This document shows positions 31,680-46,300 of a stretch of 64,000 nucleotides of DNA, in pieces. How positions within the stretch are numbered: the first letter of the stretch is position 1; every line of letters begins with the position of its first letter. The notes under the pieces were generated by a model, which had not been told where the DNA came from, did no database searches, and saw nothing but the letters and a program-made list of their open reading frames with translations. Source of the stretch: Actinernus sp. WN-2022 (taxonomy: Eukaryota > Cnidaria > Anthozoa > Actiniaria > Actinernidae). Where the stretch lies: the NCBI GenBank assembly GCA_030867875.1, contig JAOWCC010000775.1:372001-436000 (forward strand), read 5' to 3'. The translations under genes and the position numbers were made by a program.

Positions 31680-33450
31680 CTAGAGATCAGGAACTCGTCT
31701 TTTTGCCGTTTTCTTGAAAGGGCAAATGACAGCTAAAGATTGTTCTGGCCTTTCTAGCCTATAATTTACTTGTGTTGTGTTAGATCTTTCCCATAATTTC
31801 TTTATTGGAGAGCTAGAGGTTTGGGTTTGGTTAGAAAAAGGCCATTTTCTGGTATTTGTACTCAATATACAGGAAACTTCCATCGATTAATCTTAATCTA
31901 AAGGAAGAGAACGTTGTATTGCCGTATAGTGCATCGAAATCCATTAAAACTCGAGAAATGGCGCCACATTGACATTTAGGTAACATAAGTAAGTTAATGT
32001 GTACCTGTTGTCTTTAAAAGCCAGAAAGTCACTTTTCAACTTTTTTTCCCCGATTGTTGTCAGACCTAGCGGAAAATGCTCATTGTCACTAAACAAATCG
32101 TCACGCCAAACTTCAGGCCAATCGGTTGTTCACGAAAAAGTTCGAAATTCTACACCCCTCCACTCAAAACACCCTCCCCCCCTCCCCCCATAAAATACCT
32201 AGAGATCAGGAACTCGTCTTTTTGCCGTTTTCTTGAAAGGGCAAATGACAGCTAAAGATGTTTCTGGCCTTTCTAGCCTATAATTTACTTGTGTTGTGTT
32301 AGATCTATACCATAATTTCTTTATTGGAGAGCTAGAGGTTTGGGTTTGGTTAGAAAAAGGCCATTTTCTGGTATTTGTACTCAATATACAGGAAACTTCC
32401 ATCGATTAATCTTAATCTACAGGAAGAGAACGTTGTATTGCCGTATAGTGCATCGAAATCCATTAAAAACTCGAGAAATGGCGCCACATTGACATTTAGG
32501 TAACATAAGTAAGTTAATGTGTACCTGTTGTCTTTAAAAGCCAGAAAGTCACTTTTCAACTTTTTTTCCCCGATTTTTGTCAGACCTAGCGGAAAATGCT
32601 CATTGTCACTAAGAAATCGTCACGCCAAACTTCAGGCCAATCGGTTGTTCACGAAAAAGTTCGAAATTCTACACCCCTCCACTCAAAACACCCTCCCCCC
32701 CTCCCCCCATAAAATACCTAGAGATCAGGAACTCGTCTTTTTGCCGTTTTCTTGAAAGGGCAAATGACAGCTAAAGATTGTTCTGGCCTTTCTAGCCTAT
32801 AATTTACTTGTGTTGTGTTAGATCTTTCCCATAATTTCTTTATTGGAGAGCTAGAGGTTTGGGTTTGGTTAGAAAAAGGCCATTTTCTGGTATTTGTACT
32901 CAATATACAGGAAACTTCCATCGATTAATCTTAATCTAAAGGAAGAGAACGTTGTATTGCCGTATAGTGCATCGAAATCCATTAAAACTCGAGAAATGGC
33001 GCCACATTGACATTTAGGTAACATAAGTAAGTTAATGTGTACCTGTTGTCTTTAAAAGCCAGAAAGTCACTTTTCAACTTTTTTTCCCCGATTGTTGTCA
33101 GACCTAGCGGAAAATGCTCATTGTCACTAAACAAATCGTCACGCCAAACTTCAGGCCAATCGGTTGTTCACGAAAAAGTTCGAAATTCTACACCCCTCCA
33201 CTCAAAACACCCTCCCCCCCTCCCCCCATAAAATACCTAGAGATCAGGAACTCGTCTTTTTGCCGTTTTCTTGAAAGGGAAAATGACAGCTAAAGATGTT
33301 TCTGGCCTTTCTAGCCTATAATTTACTTGTGTTGTGTTAGATCTATACCATAATTTCTTTATTGGAGAGCTAGAGGTTTGGGTTTGGTTAGAAAAAGGCC
33401 ATTTTCTGGTATTTGTACTCAATATACAGGAAACTTCCATCGATTAATCT
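31680..33450. repeat. Two-monomer repeat (period 1038 bp)
   Basis: Monomers at 31680 and 32718 share 'ctaaaggaagag', 'ccattaaaactcgag', 'ccgattgttgtc', 'cactaaacaaatcg' and 'caggccaatcgg'. Those at 32199 and 33237 share 'gatgtttctgg' and 'ctataccataat'. The second dimer leaves the pattern near 33470, where 'ctacagcaagag' appears. The pair occurs a third time at 35352-36074. Confidence 0.75.
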
Positions 33451-33733
33451 TAATCTACAGCAAGAGAACGTTGTATTGCCGTATAGTGCATCGAAATCCA
33501 TTAAAAGCTCCAGAAATGGCGCCACATTTACATTTAGGTAACATAAGTAAGTTAATGTGTACCTGTTGTCTTTAAAAGCCAGAAAGTCACTTGTCAACTT
33601 TTTTCCCCCGATTTTTGTCAGACCTAGCGGAAAATGCTCATTGTCACTAAGCAAATCGTCACGCCAAACTTCAGGCAAATCGGTTGTTCACGAAAAAGTT
33701 CGAAATTCTACACCCCTCCACTCAAAACACCCT

Positions 33734-33759
33734 CCCCCCCCCCCCCCCCCCTTCCCCCC
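33734..33759 (+). repeat. Expanded C-tract (C18-TT-C6)
   Basis: An 18-C run is followed by a double T, where most monomers have a single T, and then the usual six Cs. The related monomer at 36397 has a shorter C-run but the same double T, so the run length changes faster than its flanks. Confidence 0.85.
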
Positions 33760-34264
33760 ATAAAATACCTAGAGATCAGGAACTCGTCTTTTTGCCGTTT
33801 TCTTGAAAGGGCAAATGACAGCTAAAGATTTTGCTGGCCTTTCTAGCCTATAATTTACTTGTGTTGTGTTAGATCTATCCCATAATTTCTTTATTGTAGA
33901 GCTACAGGTTTGGGTTTGGTTAGAAAAAGGCCATTTTCTGGTATTTGTACTCAATATACAGGAAACTTCCATCGATTATTCTTAATCTACAGGAAGAGAA
34001 CGTTGTATTGCCGTATTGTGCATCGAAATCCATTAAAAGCTCGAGAAATGGCGCCACATTGACATTTAGGTAACATAAGTAAGTTAATGTGTACCTGTTG
34101 TCTTTAAATGCCAGAAAGTCACTTTTCAACTTTTTTTCCCCGATTTTGTCAGACCTAGCGGAAAATGCTCATTGTCACTAAGCAAATCGTCACGCCAAAC
34201 TTCAGGCAAATCGGTTGTTCACGAAAAAGTTCGAAATTCTACACCCCTCCATTCAAAACACCCT

Positions 34265-34293
34265 CCCCCCCCCCCCCCCCCCCCCCTCCCCCC
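34265..34293 (+). repeat. Longest C-tract in the window (C22-T-C6)
   Basis: Twenty-two consecutive Cs (34265-34286), one T, then six Cs, giving a 534-bp monomer spacing. A run this long is also a place where sequencing or assembly errors are likely, so the exact count is uncertain. Confidence 0.8.
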
Positions 34294-37200
34294 ATAAAAT
34301 ACCTAGAGATCAGGAACTCGTCTTTTTGCCGTTTTCTTGAAAGGGCAAATGACAGCTAAAGATTTTTCTGGACTTTCTAGCCTATAATTTACTTGTGTTG
34401 TGTTAGATCTATCCCATAATTTCTTTATTGGAGAGCTAGAGGTTTGGGTTTGGTTAGAAAAAGGCCATTTTCTGGTATTTGTACTCAATATACAGGAAAC
34501 TTCCATCGATTAATCTTAATCTACAGGAAGAGAACGTTGTATTGCCGTATTGTGCATCGAAATCCATTAAAAGCTCGAGAAATGGCGCCACATTGACATT
34601 TAGGTAACATAAGTAAGTTAATGTGTACCTGTTGTCTTTAAATGCCAGAAAGTCACTTTTCAACTTTTTTTCCCCGATTTTTGTCAGACCTAGCGGAAAA
34701 TGCTCATTGTCACTAAGCAAATCGTTACGCCAAACTTCAGGAAAATCGGTTGTTCACGAAAAAGTTCGAAATTCTACACCCCTCCATTCAAAACACCCTC
34801 CCCCCCCCCCCCCTCCCCCCATAAAATACCTAGAGATCAGGAACTCGTCTTTTTGCCGTTTTCTTGAAAGGGCAAATGACAGCTAAAGATTTTTCTGGCC
34901 TTTCTAGCCTATAATTTACTTGTGTTGTGTTAGATATATCCCATAATTTCTTTATTGGAGAGCTAGAGGTTTGGGTTTGGTTAGAAAAAGGCCATTTTCT
35001 GGTATTTGTACTCAATATACAGCAAACTTCCATCGATTAATCTTAATCTACAGGAAGAGAACGTTGTATTGCCGTATTGTGCATCGAAATCCATTAAAAG
35101 CTCGAGAAATGGCGCCACATTGACATTTAGGTAACATAAGTAAGTTAATGTGTACCTGTTGTCTTTAAATGCCAGAAAGTCACTTTTCAACTTTTTTTCC
35201 CCGATTTTTGTCAGACCTAGCGGAAAATGGTCATTGTCACTAAGCAAATCGTCACGCCAAACTTCAGGCAAATCGGTTGTTCACGAAAAAGTTCGAAATT
35301 CTACACCCCTCCACTCAAAACACCCTCCCCCCCCCTCCCCCCATAAAATACCTAGAGATCAGGAACTCGTCTTTTTGCCGTTTTCTTGAAAGGGCAAATG
35401 ACAGCTAAAGATTGTTCTGGCCTTTCTAGCCTATAATTTACTTGTGTTGTGTTAGATCTTTCCCATAATTTCTTTATTGGAGAGCTAGAGGTTTGGGTTT
35501 GGTTAGAAAAAGGCCATTTTCTGGTATTTGTACTCAATATACAGGAAACTTCCATCGATTAATCTTAATCTAAAGGAAGAGAACGTTGTATTGCCGTATA
35601 GTGCATCGAAATCCATTAAAACTCGAGAAATGGCGCCACATTGACATTTAGGTAACATAAGTAAGTTAATGTGTACCTGTTGTCTTTAAAAGCCAGAAAG
35701 TCACTTTTCAACTTTTTTTCCCCGATTGTTGTCAGACCTAGCGGAAAATGCTCATTGTCACTAAACAAATCGTCACGCCAAACTTCAGGCCAATCGGTTG
35801 TTCACGAAAAAGTTCGAAATTCTACACCCCTCCACTCAAAACACCCTCCCCCCCTCCCCCCATAAAATACCTAGAGATCAGGAACTCGTCTTTTTGCCGT
35901 TTTCTTGAAAGGGCAAATGACAGCTAAAGATGTTTCTGGCCTTTCTAGCCTATAATTTACTTGTGTTGTGTTAGATCTATACCATAATTTCTTTATTGGA
36001 GAGCTAGAGGTTTGGGTTTGGTTAGAAAAAGGCCATTTTCTGGTATTTGTACTCAATATACAGGAAACTTCCATCGATTAATCTTAATCTACAGCAAGAG
36101 AACGTTGTATTGCCGTATAGTGCATCGAAATCCATTAAAAGCTCCAGAAATGGCGCCACATTTACATTTAGGTAACATAAGTAAGTTAATGTGTACCTGT
36201 TGTCTTTAAAAGCCAGAAAGTCACTTGTCAACTTTTTTCCCCCGATTTTTGTCAGACCTAGCGGAAAATGCTCATTGTCACTAAGCAAATCGTCACGCCA
36301 AACTTCAGGCAAATCGGTTGTTCACGAAAAAGTTCGAAATTCTACACCCCTCCACTCAAAACACCCTCCCCCCCCCCCCTTCCCCCCATAAAATACCTAG
36401 AGATCAGGAACTCGTCTTTTTGCCGTTTTCTTGAAAGGGCAAATGACAGCTAAAGATTTTGCTGGCCTTTCTAGCCTATAATTTACTTGTGTTGTGTTAG
36501 ATCTATCCCATAATTTCTTTATTGTAGAGCTACAGGTTTGGGTTTGGTTAGAAAAAGGCCATTTTCTGGTATTTGTACTCAATATACAGGAAACTTCCAT
36601 CGATTATTCTTAATCTACAGGAAGAGAACGTTGTATTGCCGTATTGTGCATCGAAATCCATTAAAAGCTCGAGAAATGGCGCCACATTGACATTTAGGTA
36701 ACATAAGTAAGTTAATGTGTACCTGTTGTCTTTAAATGCCAGAAAGTCACTTTTCAACTTTTTTTCACCGATTTTGTCAGACCTAGCGGAAAATGCTCAT
36801 TGTCACTAAGCAAATCGTCACGCCAAACTTCAGGAAAATCGGTTGTTCACGAAAAAGTTCGAAATTCTACACCCCTCCATTCAAAACACCCTCCCCCCCC
36901 CCCCCTCCCCCCATAAAATACCTAGAGATCAGGAACTCGTCTTTTTGCCGTTTTCTTGAAAGGGCAAATGACAGCTAAAGATTTTTCTGGCCTTTCTAGC
37001 CTATAATTTACTTGTGTTGTGTTAGATATATCCCATAATTTCTTTATTGGAGAGCTAGAGGTTTGGGTTTGGTTAGAAAAAGGCCATTTTCTGGTATTTG
37101 TACTCAATATACAGCAAACTTCCATCGATTAATCTTAATCTACAGGAAGAGAACGTTGTATTGCCGTATTGTGCATCGAAATCCATTAAAAGCTCGAGAA

Positions 37201-40200
37201 ATGGCGCCACATTGACATTTAGGTAACATAAGTAAGTTAATGTGTACCTGTTGTCTTTAAATGCCAGAAAGTCACTTTTCAACTTTTTTTCCCCGATTTT
37301 TGTCAGACCTAGCGGAAAATGGTCATTGTCACTAAGCAAATCGTCACGCCAAACTTCAGGCAAATCGGTTGTTCACGAAAAAGTTCGAAATTCTACACCC
37401 CTCCACTCAAAACACCCTCCCCCCATAAAATACCTAGAGATCAGGAACTCGTCTTTTTGCCGTTTTCTTGAAAGGGCAAATGACAGCTAAAGATTTTTCT
37501 GGCCTTTCTAGCCTATAATTTACTTGTGTTGTGTTAGATCTATCCCATAATGTCTTTATTGGAGAGCTAGAGGTTTGGGTTTGGTTAGAAAAAGGCCATT
37601 TTCTGGTATTTGTACTCAATATACAGGAAACTTCCATCGATTAATCTTAATCTACAGGAAGAGAACGTTGTATTGCCGTATTGTGCATCGAAATCCATTA
37701 AAAGCTCGAGAACTGGCGCCACATTGACATTTAGGTAACATAAGTAAGTTAATGTGTACCTGTTGTCTTTAAATGCCAGAAAGTCACTTTTCAACTTTTT
37801 TTCCCCGATTTTTGTCAGACCTAGCGGAAAATGCTCATTGTCACTAAGCAAATCGTCACGCCAAACTTCAGGCAAATCGGTTGTTCACGAAAAAGTTCGA
37901 AATTCTACACCCCTCCACTCAAAACACCCTCCCCCCCTCCCCCCATAAAATACCTAGAGATCAGGAACTCGTCTTTTTGCCGTTTTCTTGAAAGGGCAAA
38001 TGACAGCTAAAGATTTTTCTGGCCTTTCTAGCCTATAATTTACTTGTGTTGTGTTAGATCTATCCCATAATTTCTTTATTGGAGAGCTAGAGGTTTGGGT
38101 TTGGTTAGAAAAAGGCCATTTTCTGGTATTTGTACTCAATATACAGGAAACTTCCATCGATTAATCTTAATCTACAGGAAGAGAACGTTGTATTGCCGTA
38201 TTGTGCATCGAAATCCATTAAAAGCTCGAGAAATGGCGCCACATTGACATTTAGGTAACATAAGTAAGTTAATGTGTACCTGTTGTCTTTAAATGCCAGA
38301 AAGTCACTTTTCAACTTTTTTTCCCCGATTTTTGTCAGACCTAGCGGAAAATGCTCATTGTCACTAAGCAAATCGTCACGCCAAACTTCAGGCAAATCGG
38401 TTGTTCACGAAAAAGTTCGAAATTCTACACCCCTCCACTCAAAACACCCTCCCCCCCCCCCTCCCCCCATAAAATACCTAGAGATCAGGAACTCGTCTTT
38501 TTGCCGTTTTCTTGAAAGGGCAAATGACAGCTAAAGATTTTTCTGGCCTTTCTAGCCTATAATTTACTTGTGTTGTGTTAGATCTATCCCATAATTTCTT
38601 TATTGGAGAGCTAGAGGTTTGGGTTTGGTTAGAAAAAGGCCATTTTCTGGTATTTGTACTCAATATACAGGAAACTTCCATCGATTAATCTTAATCTACA
38701 GGAAGAGAACGTTGTATTGCCGTATTGTGCATCGAAATCCATTAAAAGCTCGAGAAATGGCGCCACATTGACATTTAGGTAACATAAGTAAGTTAATGTG
38801 TACCTGTTGTCTTTAAATGCCAGAAAGTCACTTTTCAACTTTTTTCCCCCGATTTTTGTCAGACCTAGCGGAAAATGCTCATTGTCACTAAGCAAATCGT
38901 CACGCCAAACTTCAGGCAAATCGGTTGTTCACGAAAAAGTTCGAAATTCTACACCCCTCCACTCAAAACACCCTCCCCCCCCCCCTCCCCCCATAAAATA
39001 CCTAGAGATCAGGAACTCGTCTTTTTGCCGTTTTCTTGAAAGGGCAAATGACAGCTAAAGATTTTGCTGGCCTTTCTAGCCTATAATTTACTTGTGTTGT
39101 GTTAGATCTATCCCATAATTTCTTTATTGTAGAGCTACAGGTTTGGGTTTGGTTAGAAAAAGGCCATTTTCTGGTATTTGTACTCAATATACAGGAAACT
39201 TCCATCGATTATTCTTAATCTACAGGAAGAGAACGTTGTATTGCCGTATTGTGCATCGAAATCCATTAAAAGCTCGAGAAATGGCGCCACATTGACATTT
39301 AGGTAACATAAGTAAGTTAATGTGTACCTGTTGTCTTTAAATGCCAGAAAGTCACTTTTCAACTTTTTTTCCCCGATTTTGTCAGACCTAGCGGAAAATG
39401 CTCATTGTCACTAAGCAAATCGTCACGCCAAACTTCAGGCAAATCGGTTGTTCACGAAAAAGTTCGAAATTCTACACCCCTCCATTCAAAACACCCTCCC
39501 CCCCCCCTCCCCCCATAAAATACCTAGAGATCAGGAACTCGTCTTTTTGCCGTTTTCTTGAAAGGGCAAATGACAGCTAAAGATTTTTCTGGCCTTTCTA
39601 GCCTATAATTTACTTGTGTTGTGTTAGATCTATCCCATAATTTCTTTATTGGAGAGCTAGAGGTTTGGGTTTGGTTAGAAAAAGGCCATTTTCTGGTATT
39701 TGTACTCAATATACAGGAAACTTCCATCGATTAATCTTAATCTACAGGAAGAGAACGTTGTATTGCCGTATTGTGCATCGAAATCCATTAAAAGCTCGAG
39801 AAATGGCGCCACATTGACATTTAGGTAACATAAGTAAGTTAATGTGTACCTGTTGTCTTTAAATGCCAGAAAGTCACTTTTCAACTTTTTTTCCCCGATT
39901 TTTGTCAGACCTAGCGGAAAATGCTCATTGTCACTAAGCAAATCGTCACGCCAAACTTCAGGCAAATCGGTTGTTCACGAAAAAGTTCGAAATTCTACAC
40001 CCCTCCACTCAAAACACCCTCCCCCCCCCCTCCCCCCATAAAATACCTAGAGATCAGGAACTCGTCTTTTTGCCGTTTTCTTGAAAGGGCAAATGACAGC
40101 TAAAGATTTTTCTGGCCTTTCTAGCCTATAATTTACTTGTGTTGTGTTAGATCTATCCCATAATTTCATTATTGGAGAGCTAGAGGTTTGGGTTTGGTTA

Positions 40201-41096
40201 GAAAAAGGCCATTTTCTGGTATTTGTACTCAATATACAGGAAACTTCCATCGATTAATCTTAATCTACAGGAAGAGAACGTTGTATTGCCGTATTGTGCA
40301 TCGAAATCCATTAAAAGCTCGAGAAATGGCGCCACATTGACATTTAGGTAACATAAGTAAGTTAATGTGTACCTGTTGTCTTTAAATGCCAGAAAGTCAC
40401 TTTTCAACTTTTTTTCCCCGATTTTTGTCAGACCTAGCGGAAAATGCTCATTGTCACTAAGCAAATCGTCACGCCAAACTTCAGGCAAATCGGTTGTTCA
40501 CGAAAAAGTTCGAAATTCTACACCCCTCCACTCAAAACACCCTCCCCCCCCCCCCTCCCCCCATAAAATACCTAGAGATCAGGAACTCGTCTTTTTGCCG
40601 TTTTCTTGAAAGGGCAAATGACAGCTAAAGATTTTTCTGGCCTTTCTAGCCTATAATTTACTTGTGTTGTGTTAGATCTATCCCATAATTTCTTTATTGG
40701 AGAGCTAGAGGTTTGGGTTTGGTTAGAAAAAGGCCATTTTCTGGTATTTGTACTCAATATACAGGAAACTTCCATCGATTAATCTTAATCTACAGGAAGA
40801 GAACGTTGTATTGCCGTATTGTGCATCGAAATCCATTAAAAGCTCGAGAAATGGCGCCACATTGACATTTAGGTAACATAAGTAAGTTAATGTGTACCTG
40901 TTGTCTTTAAATGCCAGAAAGTCACTTTTCAACTTTTTCCCCCCGATTTTTGTCAGACGTAGCGGAAAATGCTCATTGTCACTAAGCAAATCGTCACGCC
41001 AAACTTCAGGCAAATCGGTTGTTCACGAAAAAGTTCGAAATTCTACACCCCTCCACTCAAAACACCCTCCCCCCCCCCCCTCCCCCCATAAAATAC

Positions 41097-44000
41097 CTAG
41101 AGATCAGGAACTCGTCTTTTTGCCGTTTTCTTGAAAGGGCAAATGACAGCTAAAGATTTTTCTGGCCTTTCTAGCCTATAATTTACTTGTGTTGTGTTAG
41201 ATCTATCCCATAATTTCTTTATTGGAGAGCTAGAGGTTTGGGTTTGGTTAGAAAAAGGCCATTTTCTGGTATTTGTACTCAATATACAGTAAACTTCCAT
41301 CGATTAATCTTAATCTACAGGAAGAGAACGTTGTATTGCCGTATTGTGCATCGAAATCCATTAAAAGCTCGAGAAATGGCGCCACATTGACATTTAGGTA
41401 ACATAAGTAAGTTAATGTGTACCTGTTGTCTTTAAATGCCAGAAAGTCACTTTTCAACTTTTTTTCCCCGATTTTTGTCAGACCTAGCGGAAAATGCTCA
41501 TTGTCACTAAGCAAATCGTCACGCCAAACTTCAGGCAAATCGGTTGTTCACGAAAAAGTTCGAAATTCTACACCCCTCCACTCAAAACACCCTCCCCCCC
41601 CCCCTCCCCCCATAAAATACCTAGAGATCAGGAACTCGTCTTTTTGCCGTTTTCTTGAAAGGGCAAATGACAGCTAAAGATTTTTCTGGCCTTTCTAGCC
41701 TATAATTTACTTGTGTTGTGTTAGATCTATCCCATAATTTCTTTATTGGAGAGCTAGAGGTTTGGGTTTGGTTAGAAAAAGGCCATTTTCTGGTATTTGT
41801 ACTCAATATACAGGAAACTTCCATCGATTAATCTTAATCTACAGGAAGAGAACGTTGTATTGCCGTATTGTGCATCGAAATCCATTAAAAGCTCGAGAAA
41901 TGGCGCCACATTGACATTTAGGTAACATAAGTAAGTTAATGTGTACCTGTTGTCTTTAAATGCCAGAAAGTCACTTTTCAACTTTTTCCCCCGATTTTTG
42001 TCAGACCTAGCGGAAAATGCTCATTGTCACTAAGCAAATCGTCACGCCAATCTTCAGGCAAATCGGTTGTCCATGAAAAAGTTCGAAATTCTACACCCCT
42101 CCACTCAAAACACCCTCCCCCCCCCCCCTCCCCCCATAAAATACCTAGAGATCAGGAACTCGTCTTTTTGCCGTTTTCTTGAAAGGGCAAATGACAGCTA
42201 AATATTTTTCTGGCCTTTCTAGCCTATAATTTCCTTGTGTTGTGTTAGATCTATCCCATAATTTCTTTATTGGAGAGCTAGAGGTTTGGGTTTGGTTAGA
42301 AAAAGGCCATTTTCTGGTATTTGTACTCAATATACAGCAAACTTCCATCGATTAATCTTAATCTACAGGAAGAGAACGTTGTATTGCCGTATTGTGCATC
42401 GAAATCCATTAAAAGCTCGAGAAATGGCGCCACATTGACATTTAGGTAACATAAGTAAGTTAATGTGTACCTGTTGTCTTTAAATGCCAGAAAATCACTT
42501 TTCAACTTTTTTTCCCCGATTTTTGTCAGACCTAGCGGAAAATGCTCATTGTCACTAAGCAAATCGTCACGCCAAACTTCAGGCAAATCGGTTGTTCACG
42601 AAAAAGTTCGAAATTCTACACCCCTCCACTCAAAACACCCTCCCCCCCCCTCTCCCCATAAAATACCTAGAGATCAGGAACTCGTCTTTTTGCCGTTTTC
42701 TTGAAAGGGCAAATGACAGCTAAATATTTTTCTGGCCTTTCTAGCCTATAATTTACTTGTGTTGTGTTAGATCTATCCCATAATTTCTTTATTGGAGAGC
42801 TAGAGGTTTGGGTTTGGTTAGAAAAAGGCCATTTTCTGGTATTTGTACTCAATATACAGCAAACTTCCATCGATTAATCTTAATCTACAGGAAGAGAACG
42901 TTGTATTGCCGTATAGTGCATCTAAATCCATTAAAAGCTCGAGAAATGGCGCCACATTGACATTTAGGTAACATAAGTAAGTTAATGTGTACATGTTGTC
43001 TTTAAAAGCCAGAAAGTCACTTTTCAACTTTTTTTCCCCGATTTTTGTCAGACCTAGCGGAAAATGCTCATTGTCACTAAGCAAATCGTCACGCCAAAAT
43101 TCAGGCAAATCGGTTGTTCACGAAAAAGTTCGAAATTCTACACCCCTCCATTCAAAACACCCTCCCCCCCCTCCCCCCATAAAATACCTAGAGATCAGGA
43201 ACTCGTCTTTTTGCCGTTTTCTTGAAAGGGCAAATGACAGCTAAAGATGTTTCTGGCCTTTCTAGCCTATAATTTACTTGTGTTGTGTTAGATCTATCCC
43301 ATAATTTCTTTATTGGAGAGCTAGAGGTTTGGGTTTGGTTAGAAAAAGGCCATTTTCTGGTATTTGTACTCAATATACAGGAAACTTCCATCGATTAATC
43401 TTAATCTACAGGAAGAGAACGTTGTATTGCCGTATTGTGCATCGAAATCCATTAAAAGCTCGAGAAATGGCGCCACATTGACATTTAGGTAACATAAGTA
43501 AGTTAATGTGTACCTGTTGTCTTTAAATGCCAGAAAGTCACTTTTCAACTTTTTCCCCCCGATTTTTGTCAGACCTAGCGGAAAATGCTCATTGTCACTA
43601 AGCAAATCGTCACGCCAAACTTCAGGCAAATCGGTTGTTCACGAAAAAGTTCGAAATTCTACACCCCTCCACTCAAAACACCCTCCCCCCCCCCTCCCCC
43701 CATAAAATACCTAGAGATCAGGAACTCGTCTTTTTGCCGTTTTCTTGAAAGGGCAAATGACAGCTAAAGATTTTTCTGGCCTTTCTAGCCTATAATTTAC
43801 TTGTGTTGTGTTAGATCTATCCCATAATTTCTTTATTGGAGAGCTAGAGGTTTGGGTTTGGTTAGAAAAAGGCCATTTTCTGGTATTTGTACTCAATATA
43901 CAGTAAACTTCCATCGATTAATCTTAATCTACAGGAAGAGAACGTTGTATTGCCGTATTGTGCATCGAAATCCATTAAAAGCTCGAGAAATGGCGCCACA

Positions 44001-46300
44001 TTGACATTTAGGTAACATAAGTAAGTTAATGTGTACCTGTTGTCTTTAAATGCCAGAAAGTCACTTTTCAACTTTTTTTCCCCGATTTTTGTCAGACCTA
44101 GCGGAAAATGCTCATTGTCACTAAGCAAATCGTCACGCCAAACTTCAGGCAAATCGGTTGTTCACGAAAAAGTTCGAAATTCTACACCCCTCCACTCAAA
44201 ACACCCTCCCCCCCCCCCTCCCCCCATAAAATACCTAGAGATCAGGAACTCGTCTTTTTGCCGTTTTCTTGAAAGGGCAAATGACAGCTAAAGATTTTTC
44301 TGGCCTTTCTAGCCTATAATTTACTTGTGTTGTGTTAGATCTATCCCATAATTTCTTTATTGGAGAGCTAGAGGTTTGGGTTTGGTTAGAAAAAGGCCAT
44401 TTTCTGGTATTTGTACTCAATATACAGGAAACTTCCATCGATTAATCTTAATCTACAGGAAGAGAACGTTGTATAGCCGTATTGTGCATCGAAATCCATT
44501 AAAAGCTCGAGAAATGGCGCCACATTGACATTTAGGTAACATAAGTAAGTTAATGTGTACCTGTTGTCTTTAAATGCCAGAAAGTCACTTTTCAACTTTT
44601 TCCCCCCGATTTTTGTCAGACCTAGCGGAAAATGCTCATTGTCACTAAGCAAATCGTCACGCCAAACTTCAGGCAAATCGGTTGTTCATGAAAAAGTTCG
44701 AAATTCTACACACCTCCACTCAAAACACCCTCCCCCCCCCCCCCTCCCCCCATAAAATACCTAGAGATCAGGAACTCGTCTTTTTGCCGTTTTCTTGAAA
44801 GGGCAAATGACAGGTAAATATTTTTCTGGCCTTTCTAGCCTATAATTTCCTTGTGTTGTGTTAGATCTATCCCATAATTTCTTTATTGGAGAGCTAGAGG
44901 TTTGGGTTTGGTTAGAAAAAGGCCATTTTCTGGTATTTGTACTCAATATACAGCAAACTTCCATCGATTAATCTTAATCTACAGGAAGAGAACGTTGTAT
45001 TGCCGTATTGTGCATCGAAATCCATTAAAAGCTCGAGAAATGGCGCCACATTGACATTTAGGTAACATAAGTAAGTTAATGTGTACCTGTTGTCTTTAAA
45101 TGCCAGAAAATCACTTTTCAACTTTTTTTTCCCGATTTTTGTCAGACCTAGCGGAAAATGCTCATTGTCACTAAGCAAATCGTCACGCCAAACTTCAGGC
45201 AAATCGGTTGTTCACGAAAAAGTTCGAAATTCTACACCCCTCCACTCAAAACACCCTCCCCCCCCCCTCCCCCCATAAAATACCTAGAGATCAGGAACTC
45301 GTCTTTTTGCCGTTTTCTTGAAAGGGCAAATGACAGCTAAATATTTTTCTGGCCTTTCTAGCCTATAATTTACTTGTGTTGTGTTAGATCTATCCCATAA
45401 TTTCTTTATTGGAGAGCTAGAGGTTTGGGTTTGGTTAGAAAAAGGCCATTTTCTGGTATTTGTACTCAATATACAGCAAACTTCCATCGATTAATCTTAA
45501 TCTACAGGAAGAGAACGTTGTATTGCCGTATAGTGCATCTAAATCCATTAAAAGCTCGAGAAATGGCGCCACATTGACATTTAGGTAACATAAGTAAGTT
45601 AATGTGTACATGTTGTCTTTAAAAGCCAGAAAGTCACTTTTCAACTTTTTTTCCCCGATTTTTGTCAGACCTAGCGGAAAATGCTCATTGTCACTAAGCA
45701 AATCGTCACGCCAAACTTCAGGCAAATCGGTTGTTCACGAAAAAGTTCGAAATTCTACACCCCTCCATTCAAAACACCCTCCCCCCCCCTCCCCCCATAA
45801 AATACCTAGAGATCAGGAACTCGTCTTTTTGCCGTTTTCTTGAAAGGGCAAATGACAGCTACAGATTTTTCTGGCCTTTCTAGCCTATAATTTACTTGTG
45901 TTGTGTTCGATCTATCCCATAATTTCTTTATTGGAGAGCTAGAGGTTTGGGTTTGGTTAGAAAAAGGCCATTTTCTGGTATTTGTACTCAATATACAGGA
46001 AACTTCCATCGATTAATCTTAATCTACAGGAAGAGAACGTTGTATTGCCGTATTGTGCATCGAAATCCATTAAAAGCTCGAGAAATGGCGCCACATTGAC
46101 ATTTAGGTAACATAAGTAAGTTAATGTGTACCTGTTGTCTTTAAATGCCAGAAAGTCACTTTTCAACTTTTTCCCCCGATTTTTGTCAGACCTAGCGGAA
46201 AATGCTCATTGTCACTAAGCAAATCGTCACGCCAAACTTCAGGCAAATCGGTTGTTCATGAAAAAGTTCGAAATTCTACACCCCTCCACTCAAAACACCC
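41097..46300. repeat. Five-monomer block duplicated (period 2614-2617 bp)
   Basis: The matches are 41097/43711 ('acagtaaacttcc'), 42145/44761 ('ttccttgtg', 'cagaaaatcac') and 42667/45284 ('catctaaatcc', 'gtacatgttg'). The fifth monomers (43188 and 45806) differ at several sites, so the repeat weakens toward its end. Confidence 0.7.

Larger units (their letters stand above)
32718..37433. repeat. Five-monomer block and its four-monomer copy
   Basis: Block 1 is 32718-35351 (five monomers, 2634 bp) and block 2 is 35352-37433 (four monomers, 2082 bp). The matches are 32718/35352, 33237/35871 (gctccagaaatgg, catttacattt, cttgtcaac) and 33769/36397 (ttttgctgg, ttgtagagctacagg, ttattcttaatc). Monomer 36397 then ends like 34303 (caggaaaatcgg) and 36922 matches 34830 (ttagatatatccc). 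One monomer's worth of sequence has therefore been deleted by exchange between 33769-type and 34303-type monomers. Confidence 0.7.
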
